Positions 56,859 through 64,000 of a DNA stretch of 64,000 nucleotides are shown in pieces (positions within the stretch are counted from its first letter, which is position 1; every line of letters starts with the position of its first letter). The stretch spans positions 1,364,001-1,428,000 of the forward strand of contig JAXLRM010000003.1 of the NCBI GenBank assembly GCA_046331095.1, written 5' to 3'. The notes beneath the pieces were generated by a model. It ran no database searches, was not told the DNA's origin, and saw only the letters and a program-made list of their open reading frames with translations. The position numbers were made by a program, and so were the translations under genes. Source of the stretch: JAIBAC01 sp046331095. Lineage in GTDB: Bacteria; Actinomycetota; Acidimicrobiia; UBA2766.

Positions 56859-56864
56859 TAGGAT
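56859..56864 (+). promoter_or_regulatory. Candidate -10 box of the 56894 gene
   Basis: TAGGAT, 29 bases before GTG 56894, with GGAGG (56886-56890) between it and the start, so unlike its neighbours this gene would have a short leader with a Shine-Dalgarno site. Confidence 0.35.
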
Positions 56865-56893
56865 GGCGCTTCGCCACGAGCCGCCGGAGGTGC

Positions 56894-58025
56894 GTGAACC
56901 GACCAACGCATGTCTCCGTCGCGGTGGATGCCACCCCGCTCCTCGGCGTGCGCACGGGGATCGGCGTGTTCGTGCACGAGTTGGTTCGCGCTCTCGCAGG
57001 CCTGCGCGAGGCCGGACCCCGGCCTCGACCTGCGCGCGGCTGCGGTCACGTGGCGCGGCCGTCGCGAGCTCACCGCCGCGGTGCCCGCGGGCGTGGGGCC
57101 GGCCACCTGCCGATGCCCGCGCGACCGCTGCGCGAGCTCTGGAAGCGCACCGACTTCCCGCTGGAGTGGTGGACCGGCGCCGTCGACGTCGTGCACGGCA
57201 CGAACTTCGTCGTGCCGCCGACGCGACATGCAGCGCGCATGGTCACCGTCCACGACCTGACCGCGTGGCGCTTCCCGAGCTGGTCGCCCGCTTCACGTGA
57301 CTTCCCCGCCCTGGTGGAGCGCGCGTGCGTACCGGCGCCGCGGTGCACGTTAACTCGCGCTCGGTCGGGGACGAGGTGGAGGCCGAGTTCGGCGTCGCGC
57401 CGAGCGCGCGCGTGGTCTATCCCGGTGTCCCCCGTCGTACGCGGAGACGCCGGGCGCGGCCGTGCCTGGCCGGCTCGACCGCTACGTGCTCGCCCTCGGG
57501 ACCGTGGAGCCGCGCAAGGACCTACCCGGACTGGTGACCGCGCTCGACGCGGTGGCTGCCACCGTGACCGGCGTGCGCCTCGTCGTGGCCGGGCCCGACG
57601 GCTGGGGCACCCCGGCGTACGAGGCGGCCGTGGCAGCAGCCGCCCACCGCGACCGCGTGGTGCGCCTCGGCTACGTGGGCGACCGCGACCGCGCCGACCT
57701 CCTCGCGGGCGCGACGCTGTTCGCGTACCCGTCGATCTACGAGGGCTTCGGGTTCCCGCCGCTCGAGGCGATGACATGCGGCACCGCAGTCGTGGCGACA
57801 CGCGCCGGTGCCGTCCCCGAGGTCTGCGGTGATGCCGCCGCGCTCGTCGACGTCGGCGACGTCGACGGCCTCGCTGAGGTGATGGGCTCACTGCTCGGCG
57901 ACGACACCGCCCGCGCCGCGCTCGTCGCGGCGGGCCGCGAGCACGTGCTGCGCTTCTCCTGGGAGACGTGCGCACGCGAGATGGCGGCCGTCTACGGGGC
58001 GCTGTGCCCGAGGACCTCGCGGTAG
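56894..58025 (+). pseudogene. GT4 glycosyltransferase gene broken by four frameshifts
   Basis: The GT4 protein can be followed from start to end only by changing frame four times. Segments: 56894 to about 57015 (NRPTHVSVAVDATPLLG...GLREAG); another frame to about 57105 (LDLRAAAVTWRGRREL); the first frame again to about 57325 (LPMPARPLRELWKRTDFPLEWW, VVHGTNFVVPPTR); a third to about 57435 (GAAVHVNSRSVGDEVEAEFG); then on to 58025 (YVLALGTVEPRKDLPG, SIYEGFGFPPLEAM). Two breaks fall in C runs (CCCC near 57017 with one C too many, CCCCC near 57430 with one too few). The whole resembles the intact gene at 59118. Either a decayed gene or a cluster of base-calling errors. Confidence 0.75.
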
Positions 58026-59119
58026 ACCGCGGCGGTGCGGTTCGGGCCAGGCCGCCACAGGCGCAAGCGTCGGCGCCTGTCCTCGGTGGAGCTCTCGTCG
58101 GGGACGAGCTCGACGATCGCGCGCGCCAAGGCCGCCGGCGATGCGGGCGGGACGAGCAGCCCTGCGCCGGGCTCCGCGCTCGCGAGGATCTCGGGGGGAC
58201 CACCGTGGTCGGTCGCGACGACCGGCGTACCGCACAGGAGCGCCTCGACGATCACGAGTCCGTAGGGCTCGGGTTCGGTCGACGCCGACACGAACACGTC
58301 GAGATCGGCGTAGAGACCGGCCATGTCGTCCCAAGGGCCGATCCAACGCGCACCGAGGGCGCCGGCACGCGCCGCCAACTCGGCGGCGTAGCCCTCCTTG
58401 CCCGCGACCGTGGGACCGGCGACCACGAGGCCGAGGTCGGGGTGGATGCTCTTGAGGCGCTCGTACGCGTCCAGGACGACGTCGAAGCCCTTCCACGTGT
58501 CGATGCGACCGGCGCTTCCGACGAGCGGCGTGTCGTCGGCGATGGCCCACTCGCGACGGAAGCGTCCCGCGGCCTGCGGATCGAACTCGTCGGGGTCGGC
58601 CTCGTCGCGCACCACGACGACGTTGGCGCGGTCGAGCTGGTCGGCGACGGCCTCGCTGATCGCCACCACACGTGCCGCGAAGTGGCGGCACAGGAAACGC
58701 TCGAGGCCGAGGGCGACTCCTGACTGCACGACGATCTCGCGGGCATGCCAGACGTGGGGGCGTCGCGTGAGCCAGGCTGCCGCCCAGCCGTACCAGCAGT
58801 GCAGCGAGTTCGACGCGACCAGGTCGGCGCCCGTGGAGAGAACGAGCCGGGCGAGGCGCAACACGGCGACCGGCCACGCGGCCAGGTACCGGATCCACCA
58901 GCCGATGCCCCCACCGGTGGTGATGCGCCGCATCGGAACCACGTGGACGGTCGCGCCGGCAGCGACGAAGTCGGGTGTGAGCGGGCCCACCGCCGGCATC
59001 GCCACATGACATTCGTAGCCGTCGCGTGGCAGGCTGCGCACCGTTCGCAGCAACGCGAGGTCCGAGCCGCCACGCTCTGCCACGGGCTGCACCCAGAGGA
59101 TGCGGATCGGGTCTTCCAT
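57992..59119 (-). CDS. Glycosyltransferase, GT4 family
   Basis: 375 residues from ATG 59119. N-terminal domain IRILWVQPVAERGGSDLALLR; C-terminal LVGSAGRIDTWKGFDVVLDAYERL, LVVAGPTV and the donor site STEPEPYGLVIVEALLCGTPVVATDHGGPPEIL with the EX7E motif. Its stop overlaps that of the broken GT gene by 34 bases, and its start codon shares CATG with the divergent gene at 59118, so its promoter must lie within that gene. Confidence 0.85.
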   Translation of the reverse strand: MEDPIRILWVQPVAERGGSDLALLRTVRSLPRDGYECHVAMPAVGPLTPDFVAAGATVHVVPMRRITTGGGIGWWIRYLAAWPVAVLRLARLVLSTGADLVASNSLHCWYGWAAAWLTRRPHVWHAREIVVQSGVALGLERFLCRHFAARVVAISEAVADQLDRANVVVVRDEADPDEFDPQAAGRFRREWAIADDTPLVGSAGRIDTWKGFDVVLDAYERLKSIHPDLGLVVAGPTVAGKEGYAAELAARAGALGARWIGPWDDMAGLYADLDVFVSASTEPEPYGLVIVEALLCGTPVVATDHGGPPEILASAEPGAGLLVPPASPAALARAIVELVPDESSTEDRRRRLRLWRPGPNRTAAVYREVLGHSAP

Positions 59120-60299
59120 GCGAGTCGCGCTGAACCTCGAGCAACTGTGCCAACCGGCGCCCGGCGGCATCGGCACCTACACGGCACGGCTGGCGACCCT
59201 ACTACCTGCCCGGCTCGGCCCTTCCGGCTCGTTGTCGGGGTTCTGTGCCCGGCACCGGCACGAGGTGGTCGCCGCCGCGTTGGCGGGTGCCGAGGTCGAC
59301 GTCGCGGCGGAGATCCTGCCGCTTCCAAGGCCACTGCTCTACGACCTCTGGAACGTCGCCCGCGCGGCGGGCCCGCAGGCGTTGTCGCGTCGGCTCCGCG
59401 GCGTGGACGTGGTGCACGCCCCGTCGCTCGCCGTCCCTCCCGTGCGGGCCACCACAGCCCTGGTCGTCACCGTGCACGACACGGCGCACGAACGTTTCCC
59501 GGAGATGTACCCCCGCCGCGGCCTCCGCTTCCACCGGCGCGGGTTGCGCGTCGCACGCGACCACGCCGACGCGGTCATCTGCCCGACTGCGGCGGCCGCC
59601 GACGACGTCGCCCGATTCGGCGGCATCGACCGGGACCGGATCCACGTCGTCCACCACGGCGTCGACACCGTCGCGGTGGACGACGCGATGGTGGAGGAGG
59701 CGCGTCGCCGACACGGCGTCGGCACCGCTCCGTACGTGCTGTGGGTCGGCACGCTGGAGCCACGCAAGAACCTTCCCCTGCTGCTCGACGCGTTCGAGCA
59801 CCTCGTGCGCGGCGGGGACGCAAAGGGGGGCCTGCGCCTGGTGCTCGTCGGGCCGCGCGGCTGGCTCGACACGGCCTCCACGGTGACGCGGCGCGCTCGT
59901 GGCCTCGGCGACAGGCTCGTGACCACCGGCCACGTCAGCCACGCGGACCTGCACGCGCTGTACGCAGGTGCCGAGGTGTTCGCGTTCCCGAGCACGCACG
60001 AGGGCTTCGGCCTCCCCGTGGTCGAGGCGATGTCGCACGGCACCCCGGTGGTCTGCAGCGCCGACGCCGCGGTCCGCGAGGTGGCGGGCGGGGCGGCGCG
60101 GGTGGTCGACGCCGCTGATTCGGAGGCGTGGGCGGCAGCCCTCGCGCAAGTGCTCGACGACAGCGCCGAGGCCACCCGCCTCCGTGCCGCCGGAATCGCC
60201 CGCGCCCGCCACTTCGACTGGGGTCGCTGCGCCGACGCGACCGTCGCCGTCTACCGCGCCGCCCTCGCCGCTCGCTCCGGGCCGTCGGCCCGACACTGA
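59118..60299 (+). CDS. Glycosyltransferase, GT4 family
   Basis: 393 residues. RVALNLEQLCQPAPGGIGTYTARLATLL starts the acceptor domain; VLWVGTLEPRKNLPLLLDAF, LVLVGPRGWLD and PSTHEGFGLPVVEAMSHGTPVVCSADAAVREVAGGAA are the GT4 donor-side motifs (mannosyl/rhamnosyl type). ATG 59118 overlaps the divergent start on the other strand by two bases; an in-frame ATG at 59100 would overlap more. Confidence 0.87.
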   Translation: MRVALNLEQLCQPAPGGIGTYTARLATLLPARLGPSGSLSGFCARHRHEVVAAALAGAEVDVAAEILPLPRPLLYDLWNVARAAGPQALSRRLRGVDVVHAPSLAVPPVRATTALVVTVHDTAHERFPEMYPRRGLRFHRRGLRVARDHADAVICPTAAAADDVARFGGIDRDRIHVVHHGVDTVAVDDAMVEEARRRHGVGTAPYVLWVGTLEPRKNLPLLLDAFEHLVRGGDAKGGLRLVLVGPRGWLDTASTVTRRARGLGDRLVTTGHVSHADLHALYAGAEVFAFPSTHEGFGLPVVEAMSHGTPVVCSADAAVREVAGGAARVVDAADSEAWAAALAQVLDDSAEATRLRAAGIARARHFDWGRCADATVAVYRAALAARSGPSARH

Positions 60300-60373
60300 C
60301 TCCTCCCCCGTGCAACGCGTGGACCGTCAGTGCGTTGGGTGTGTGGGCCGGAAGCGGACCGGGAGGCGCCGAG

Positions 60374-62038
60374 GTGAGACCGATACGGCTGGCGATCGCG
60401 ATGTGCATGTGCGTGGCTGCACTGGCCGCTTGCGGGTCGGGCGACCCGTACGTGTGGCGTGTGACGCCGGCGGGTGGGTCCAACACCTTCCCGTCGGGCG
60501 CCGCGGTCACGTTCCCGGAAGGCGCGATCGAGGAGGCCGCCGACGTCAGGGCCGACACCGTCGGCGCAGGAGCGCTTCCGGCCCCCCAACCCGGGAAACC
60601 GGCCCCCGTGGGCGACGGCTTCACACTCGACCTCGGCGGTGCAACGCTGGTCGCGCCGGTCGAGGTGGCAATCGCTCAGCCCGAGGGCGGCGACGGTGGC
60701 GTCGTCTACCTGGCGGCTCACGACGACACCCACTCCGCATGGGTGGCTACGGGCGCGACCGAGGATGCCGGGGACGGGATCCTGCGCGGTGCCGCGTTCC
60801 GGGCGGGCACCTTCGCCGTCCTGCGGTGGGCGGGCGAGGACGTCGACCGTGCGATGCAGCCGATCCTCGAGGGCATCTTCGCTGGAGGCCCCAGCGGCGT
60901 CGCCGCGCCCGAGTGCGGCGCGGCTCCCAGGGACGTCCGTGTCGACCCGGGACAGGACGCGGCCCTGTTGACGTGTGTCGACAAGGGCGACGGCGGCTAT
61001 GTCGTGAAGGGCCGCAACACACGTTCGTACGCCGTGAGCGTGGCCCTGCCCGAGGGCGCCACCGTGGAGCCCGTCGGTCCCGGCACGCTGCCTGCAGCGG
61101 TCTGGCAGACGGTCGCCGCGTCGGTCCCGCCGGGACAAGCTGTGGTTCCGCCCGGTGCGGAGGTCGTCATCCACCTCGGCGAGGTCGGCCAGGGTGCGAG
61201 CTTGCAACTGGCGACGAGTGTCGACGGCCTCGCGTACTTCACGTCGGTGCTGGACGCGGCGGTGAAGGTGGACCGGCAGGCCGCGGTCGCCCTCGGAGAG
61301 ACCGAGTCACTCGACGCGGTCCTCGCGGCGTCGGACCTGGGCGGGTGCAGCGCCGCGGCACAGGTGATCCCGGGGGCGCCTGCTGACGCAGCGGCGGCGC
61401 AGCGGATCGCCCGCGACGCACCCAGGTGCGTGAACGAGAGCCTGCGGCGCGGCGGTGGGGACCATCTCGTTACCCTGCGCGCCGCGCAGCCCGCGGTGCA
61501 GGCACACGTCGACTCCTACGTCGGGACCGGCGAGAAGGTCGTGTCGACGTTCCAGGCACAGTCGTCGAAGACGGTCACGGCGACACGGGAGCGCGACACG
61601 CTCTCGTCGGGCGACAAGCTGCGCTTCGACGGCATCGGTCCCGTGAAGGTCGGCATGACCGTCTCCCAGGCCCGCGACGCCGCCGGAGTCGCGATCACGT
61701 CGCCCGTGGACGAGTTGGACAACGGGTGTGGGTACTCGGAGGTGCCGTCGATGCGCGGGTTGTCTTTCATGTTCATCGACGGCACGATCGCGCGTGTCGA
61801 CGTCGACGCCGGGGCGGCGACCGAGGCGGGCATCAGAGTCGGCGACGACGTCGCCAAGGTGCGCAAGGCGTACGGCTCCAAGATCAAGGAGGAGCCGCAC
61901 GAGTACGTCCAGGGCGGCCAGTACCTGAGCGTGCGCAGCGGATCGAACTCGCTGCTGTTCGAGACCGACGGGTCGAAGGTGACCACGATGCGCTCGGGCG
62001 AGTCCGACGCTGTGGCCCTCGTCGAGGGCTGCGCCTGA
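60374..62038 (+). CDS. Large lipoprotein with ZU5-like N-terminal domain
   Basis: 554 residues from GTG 60374 (GGAGG eight bases upstream). Signal with lipobox LAAC, Cys about residue 20. The first domain (VTPAGGSNTFPSGAAVTFPEGAIEEA..VRADT) resembles a ZU5-type beta domain. A middle part with several cysteines follows, and the last 130 residues (GPVKVGMTVSQARDAAGV, GCGYSEVP, VGDDVAKVRKAYGSKI) look like two small alpha-beta modules found in other actinobacterial lipoproteins. Exact role unknown. A family C repeat follows its stop. Confidence 0.65.
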   Translation: MRPIRLAIAMCMCVAALAACGSGDPYVWRVTPAGGSNTFPSGAAVTFPEGAIEEAADVRADTVGAGALPAPQPGKPAPVGDGFTLDLGGATLVAPVEVAIAQPEGGDGGVVYLAAHDDTHSAWVATGATEDAGDGILRGAAFRAGTFAVLRWAGEDVDRAMQPILEGIFAGGPSGVAAPECGAAPRDVRVDPGQDAALLTCVDKGDGGYVVKGRNTRSYAVSVALPEGATVEPVGPGTLPAAVWQTVAASVPPGQAVVPPGAEVVIHLGEVGQGASLQLATSVDGLAYFTSVLDAAVKVDRQAAVALGETESLDAVLAASDLGGCSAAAQVIPGAPADAAAAQRIARDAPRCVNESLRRGGGDHLVTLRAAQPAVQAHVDSYVGTGEKVVSTFQAQSSKTVTATRERDTLSSGDKLRFDGIGPVKVGMTVSQARDAAGVAITSPVDELDNGCGYSEVPSMRGLSFMFIDGTIARVDVDAGAATEAGIRVGDDVAKVRKAYGSKIKEEPHEYVQGGQYLSVRSGSNSLLFETDGSKVTTMRSGESDAVALVEGCA

Positions 62039-62077
62039 GGTCCCGCACCCGACCGGACCCCACCGGACCCCACCAGA

Positions 62078-62200
62078 CCCCAAACGCGGGCAACCCATCG
62101 CGCACACGGGCCAAACCACCCGCGTTTACGGAGGGGACCCACCCCAAACGCGGGCAACCCGTCGCACACACGGGCCAAACCACCCGCGTTTACGGAGGGG
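62078..62200. repeat. Palindromic repeat family C, two tandem copies (64-bp period)
   Basis: Each copy has 9-bp perfect arms AAACGCGGG (62082-62090, 62146-62154) and CCCGCGTTT (62119-62127, 62183-62191) around a 28-base loop, flanked by CCCC and GGGG that extend the pairing. The first copy is preceded by a short decamer-type run (ACCGGACCCC twice, 62052-62071). It lies between convergent genes, and the stop codon of the lipoprotein gene 62190-62666 is inside the right arm. Confidence 0.92.
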
Positions 62201-62666
62201 ACTGCGCGGAGCACTCCTGCGCAGCGGCCTGTGCCTTTGGGTCCTGCGCGAGCTTCGCGAGCTCGGTCGCGTCGTAGACGACCTTGCCGTTCGAGTCCGT
62301 GCCCGGCGACGGCACCGCGACTCCCTTGGAACGCAGGCAGTCCACCATCGCGGCTATGCGCGTGGTCTCGTCTGTCCCGGCCTGGGATCCCCCGCCCTGG
62401 CCCCCCGGCGGTTGCCTGGGCTGCGCGGCGACCGCGCCCGCGGCAGAACCAGAAGGAGAACCGGATGCCCCCGACGACGTGCCCGCAGGACCCGCCACCG
62501 ACGGTGCCGTCGTGGTCGTGTTGAGCACCTCCACAGGGTCCCCCGGCGCTGTCGACGTCGGACCCGGACCTGCGCCGAGACGGCCCTCTGGAGCCGCGCC
62601 ACACCCGGACAGAGCCACTGCCCCCGTCACCACCGCGAGAAGCAACGCAACCTGGACGGCTCGCAT
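62190..62666 (-). CDS. Small lipoprotein
   Basis: 158 residues from ATG 62666, which overlaps the stop of the HAD gene (TGATG). Lipobox ALSGC, lipidated Cys near residue 22, then a long low-complexity Pro/Gly/Ser/Ala linker (to about residue 95). A short C-terminal domain (RIAAMVDCLRSKGVAVPSPG...AQAAAQEC) with two cysteines follows; the MxxCLRxxGVxVP pattern is common in actinobacterial lipoproteins of unknown function. The last codons and stop are supplied by a family C repeat. Confidence 0.6.
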   Translation of the reverse strand: MRAVQVALLLAVVTGAVALSGCGAAPEGRLGAGPGPTSTAPGDPVEVLNTTTTAPSVAGPAGTSSGASGSPSGSAAGAVAAQPRQPPGGQGGGSQAGTDETTRIAAMVDCLRSKGVAVPSPGTDSNGKVVYDATELAKLAQDPKAQAAAQECSAQSPP

Positions 62667-63271
62667 CAGACCCACACCGGGTGGTTCGCGGCCTCCAACA
62701 GGGCGGCGTCGCCGGGCGAGTCCCCGTAGGCCCACAGCTCCACCGACTCCAGCGGTTCGCCCAGCCACTCCTCCAAGCGCGCCACCTTCGCAGGGCCCCT
62801 GACGTTGCCGCCCACCATCACTCCTGTCAGCACCCCGTCACGCGTCTCGAGCTGCACGGCACAGACACCGTCGAAGCCGAGCGCGGCGCCGACATGGCGC
62901 AGGTACACGTCGAGTGAGGCCGACACGAGCACGAGCTCGTCACCGCGGTTGCGGTGCTCCTCGATCAAGGCCAAGGTCTCCGCCCGCAGGCGCCGCTCCA
63001 AGATGTCGCCGGCGAACAGCTCGCCCTCGGCCTCGACGGCCTCCACCGCACGCCCGCGCAACAGCCGCCCGAAGACGGCGGACTTGAGCTCGTCCCGGCT
63101 CGTGCGGCCCATGCCGACCCCGATCAGGCGACGCACCTCGGCGACCATGGCGAGCACGAACCGCCACGGCCCGGCGACGCGTACGAGGAAGGGGACGAGG
63201 CAGTCACGCCGGCTCAGCGTCCCGTCGAAGTCGAAAGCAGCGACCTTGCGAGCGGTCTCGGGGTGACCCAT
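62666..63271 (-). CDS. HAD-IB-family phosphatase
   Basis: 201 residues from ATG 63271. HAD motifs: AAFDFDGTLSRRDCL (nucleophile and acid Asp), LVLVSASLDVYL (motif II Ser), and WAYGDSPGDAALLEAA (motif IV), with the helical cap of the SerB/HAD-IB group. Directly after the DprE2-like gene and coupled to the lipoprotein gene. Its substrate may be a phosphorylated lipid or sugar intermediate. Confidence 0.8.
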   Translation of the reverse strand: MGHPETARKVAAFDFDGTLSRRDCLVPFLVRVAGPWRFVLAMVAEVRRLIGVGMGRTSRDELKSAVFGRLLRGRAVEAVEAEGELFAGDILERRLRAETLALIEEHRNRGDELVLVSASLDVYLRHVGAALGFDGVCAVQLETRDGVLTGVMVGGNVRGPAKVARLEEWLGEPLESVELWAYGDSPGDAALLEAANHPVWV

Positions 63272-63272
63272 C

Positions 63273-64000
63273 TCAGATCGGGAGCCTCCGGAACACCGCA
63301 CGGGGTGTGTGGCGCAGCGCGGTCATCACCCAGCGGAAAAGCGGCGGCGCCCACACGATCTCCTTGCCCGTCGCCACCGCGTCGACGATGATGCGCGCCA
63401 CGTCGTCGGCGTCCACCGCGAGTGGCGCGGTCTCCATCCCCTCGGTCATCTTCGTCTTCACGAAGCCGGGGCGCACGATCAACACGTGGGCGCCGGTGCC
63501 CTGCAGCCTGTCCTGCAGGCCCTGGGCTACGTAGTCGAGGCCGACCTTGGATGCGCCGTAGACGAAGTTCGACCTGCGCGGTCGCTCCGCGGCCGCCGAC
63601 GACATCACCACCGCGGTGCCGTGGCCCTGCTGCTCGAGGCGATTCGCGATCGGGATCAGCAACGACACCGCCCCGATCATGTTCGTGCGCAGCTCCGCCA
63701 GGGCGGCACGGGCGTCGCGGGAGTTGCGGTCCTGGTCGCCGAGCACGCCCCAGGCGAGGTGCACCACGTCGAAGTCGCCGTAGTGGCCGAAGACACCGTC
63801 GACGAAACGCTGGTGCTCGTCGGGGTCCGCCCACGCGTCGAAGCTGACGACGTCGACCCGCGTCGCTCCCGCCGCGCGCAGCGCCGCGGCGTTCTCCTCC
63901 GCCGCGGCCTTGTCGCTCTCGAGGGCTGCGAGGACGACGGTCCGCGCTCCACGCTCGACGAACGCGGACGCCGTCGCACGGGCGATGTCGGACGCGCCGC
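63273..64000 (-). CDS. dprE2: SDR oxidoreductase, DprE2-like (N-terminus beyond the window)
   Basis: The C-terminal 240 or so codons. Rossmann SDR with GASDIARATASAFVERG at the visible start, WGVLGDQ, SSAAAERPRRSNFVYGASKVGLD (Ser and Y-x-x-x-K), RPGFVKTKMTEGM and the C-terminal FRWVMTALRHTPRAVFRRLP. This matches decaprenylphosphoryl-beta-D-ribose epimerase subunit DprE2, which completes formation of the arabinose donor for cell-wall arabinan. DprE1 is not in view. Next gene (HAD) follows after one base. Confidence 0.75.
   Translation of the reverse strand, partial: GASDIARATASAFVERGARTVVLAALESDKAAAEENAAALRAAGATRVDVVSFDAWADPDEHQRFVDGVFGHYGDFDVVHLAWGVLGDQDRNSRDARAALAELRTNMIGAVSLLIPIANRLEQQGHGTAVVMSSAAAERPRRSNFVYGASKVGLDYVAQGLQDRLQGTGAHVLIVRPGFVKTKMTEGMETAPLAVDADDVARIIVDAVATGKEIVWAPPLFRWVMTALRHTPRAVFRRLPI

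Overview
High-GC (about 70%) chromosomal DNA of an actinobacterium, most likely of the Acidimicrobiia type. This is inferred from GTG/TTG starts, GTGA and TGATG stop/start overlaps, leaderless starts behind TANNNT boxes, the rho-rpmE-prfA-prmC-sua5-PTP-glyA-wecA-(PH)-sigma / atpZ-I-B-E-F-H-A-G-D-C gene order, a rho with a large low-complexity insert and a DprE2-like enzyme. No rRNA, tRNA, insertion sequence, prophage or CRISPR array was recognised.

Layout. 1-1.6 kb: the N-terminal part of a type II molybdopterin (DMSO-reductase family) catalytic subunit, then a VapBC toxin-antitoxin pair. 1.6-5 kb: two paralogous FAD oxidoreductases in tandem. 5.1-8.8 kb: a secreted seven-repeat propeller protein fused to a glycosidase-like barrel, a membrane-anchored protein and a small hypothetical protein. 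8.8-16.8 kb: the complete F0F1 ATP synthase operon on the minus strand, with a perfect TGTGA-N6-TCACA operator upstream and an unusually extended b subunit. 16.9-19.5 kb: a 13-bp tandem array, then an ECF sigma factor with a four-helix membrane protein, SCO1 and PCuAC (copper delivery). 19.5-29.2 kb: a five-copy palindromic repeat array, then PH-domain protein, WecA, GlyA, low-Mr phosphatase, Sua5, PrmC, RF1, L31, Rho and a transaldolase-family protein without its Schiff-base lysine.

29.4-64 kb is a cell-surface polysaccharide and secreted-protein region. It holds at least eight glycosyltransferases (one a broken gene), RmlA and RmlB, a sugar epimerase, a DegT aminotransferase, an AlgI/AlgJ-like O-acetylation pair, a Wzm/Wzt-type ABC exporter with a C-terminal sugar-binding domain, lipoproteins, a HAD phosphatase and a DprE2-like reductase.

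The most unusual content is a family of five exported proteins (5117-6997, 29419-30984, 32462-34672, 36487-38925, 51762-52991). Each carries seven copies of a 44-50 residue motif of the form G-x-[LV]-H-[VI]-F ... G-[LIV]-R-H-x-V-[YW] ... W-x-x-x-x-[LI]-D-x-G-G, read here as a seven-bladed beta-propeller. In four of them the module is joined, N- or C-terminally, to a different catalytic-type domain (glycosidase-like barrel, LAS/M15-type peptidase, SpoIID/LytB, subtilisin). The fifth is propeller only. Four of the five lie inside the glycan cluster, which suggests a shared surface-targeting module for wall- or glycan-acting enzymes.

Three families of perfect intergenic palindromes (near 19.6/23.5 kb, 45.4/46.2 kb and 62.1 kb) sit mostly at 3' ends of genes, and in two places supply the last codons and stop of a neighbouring gene.
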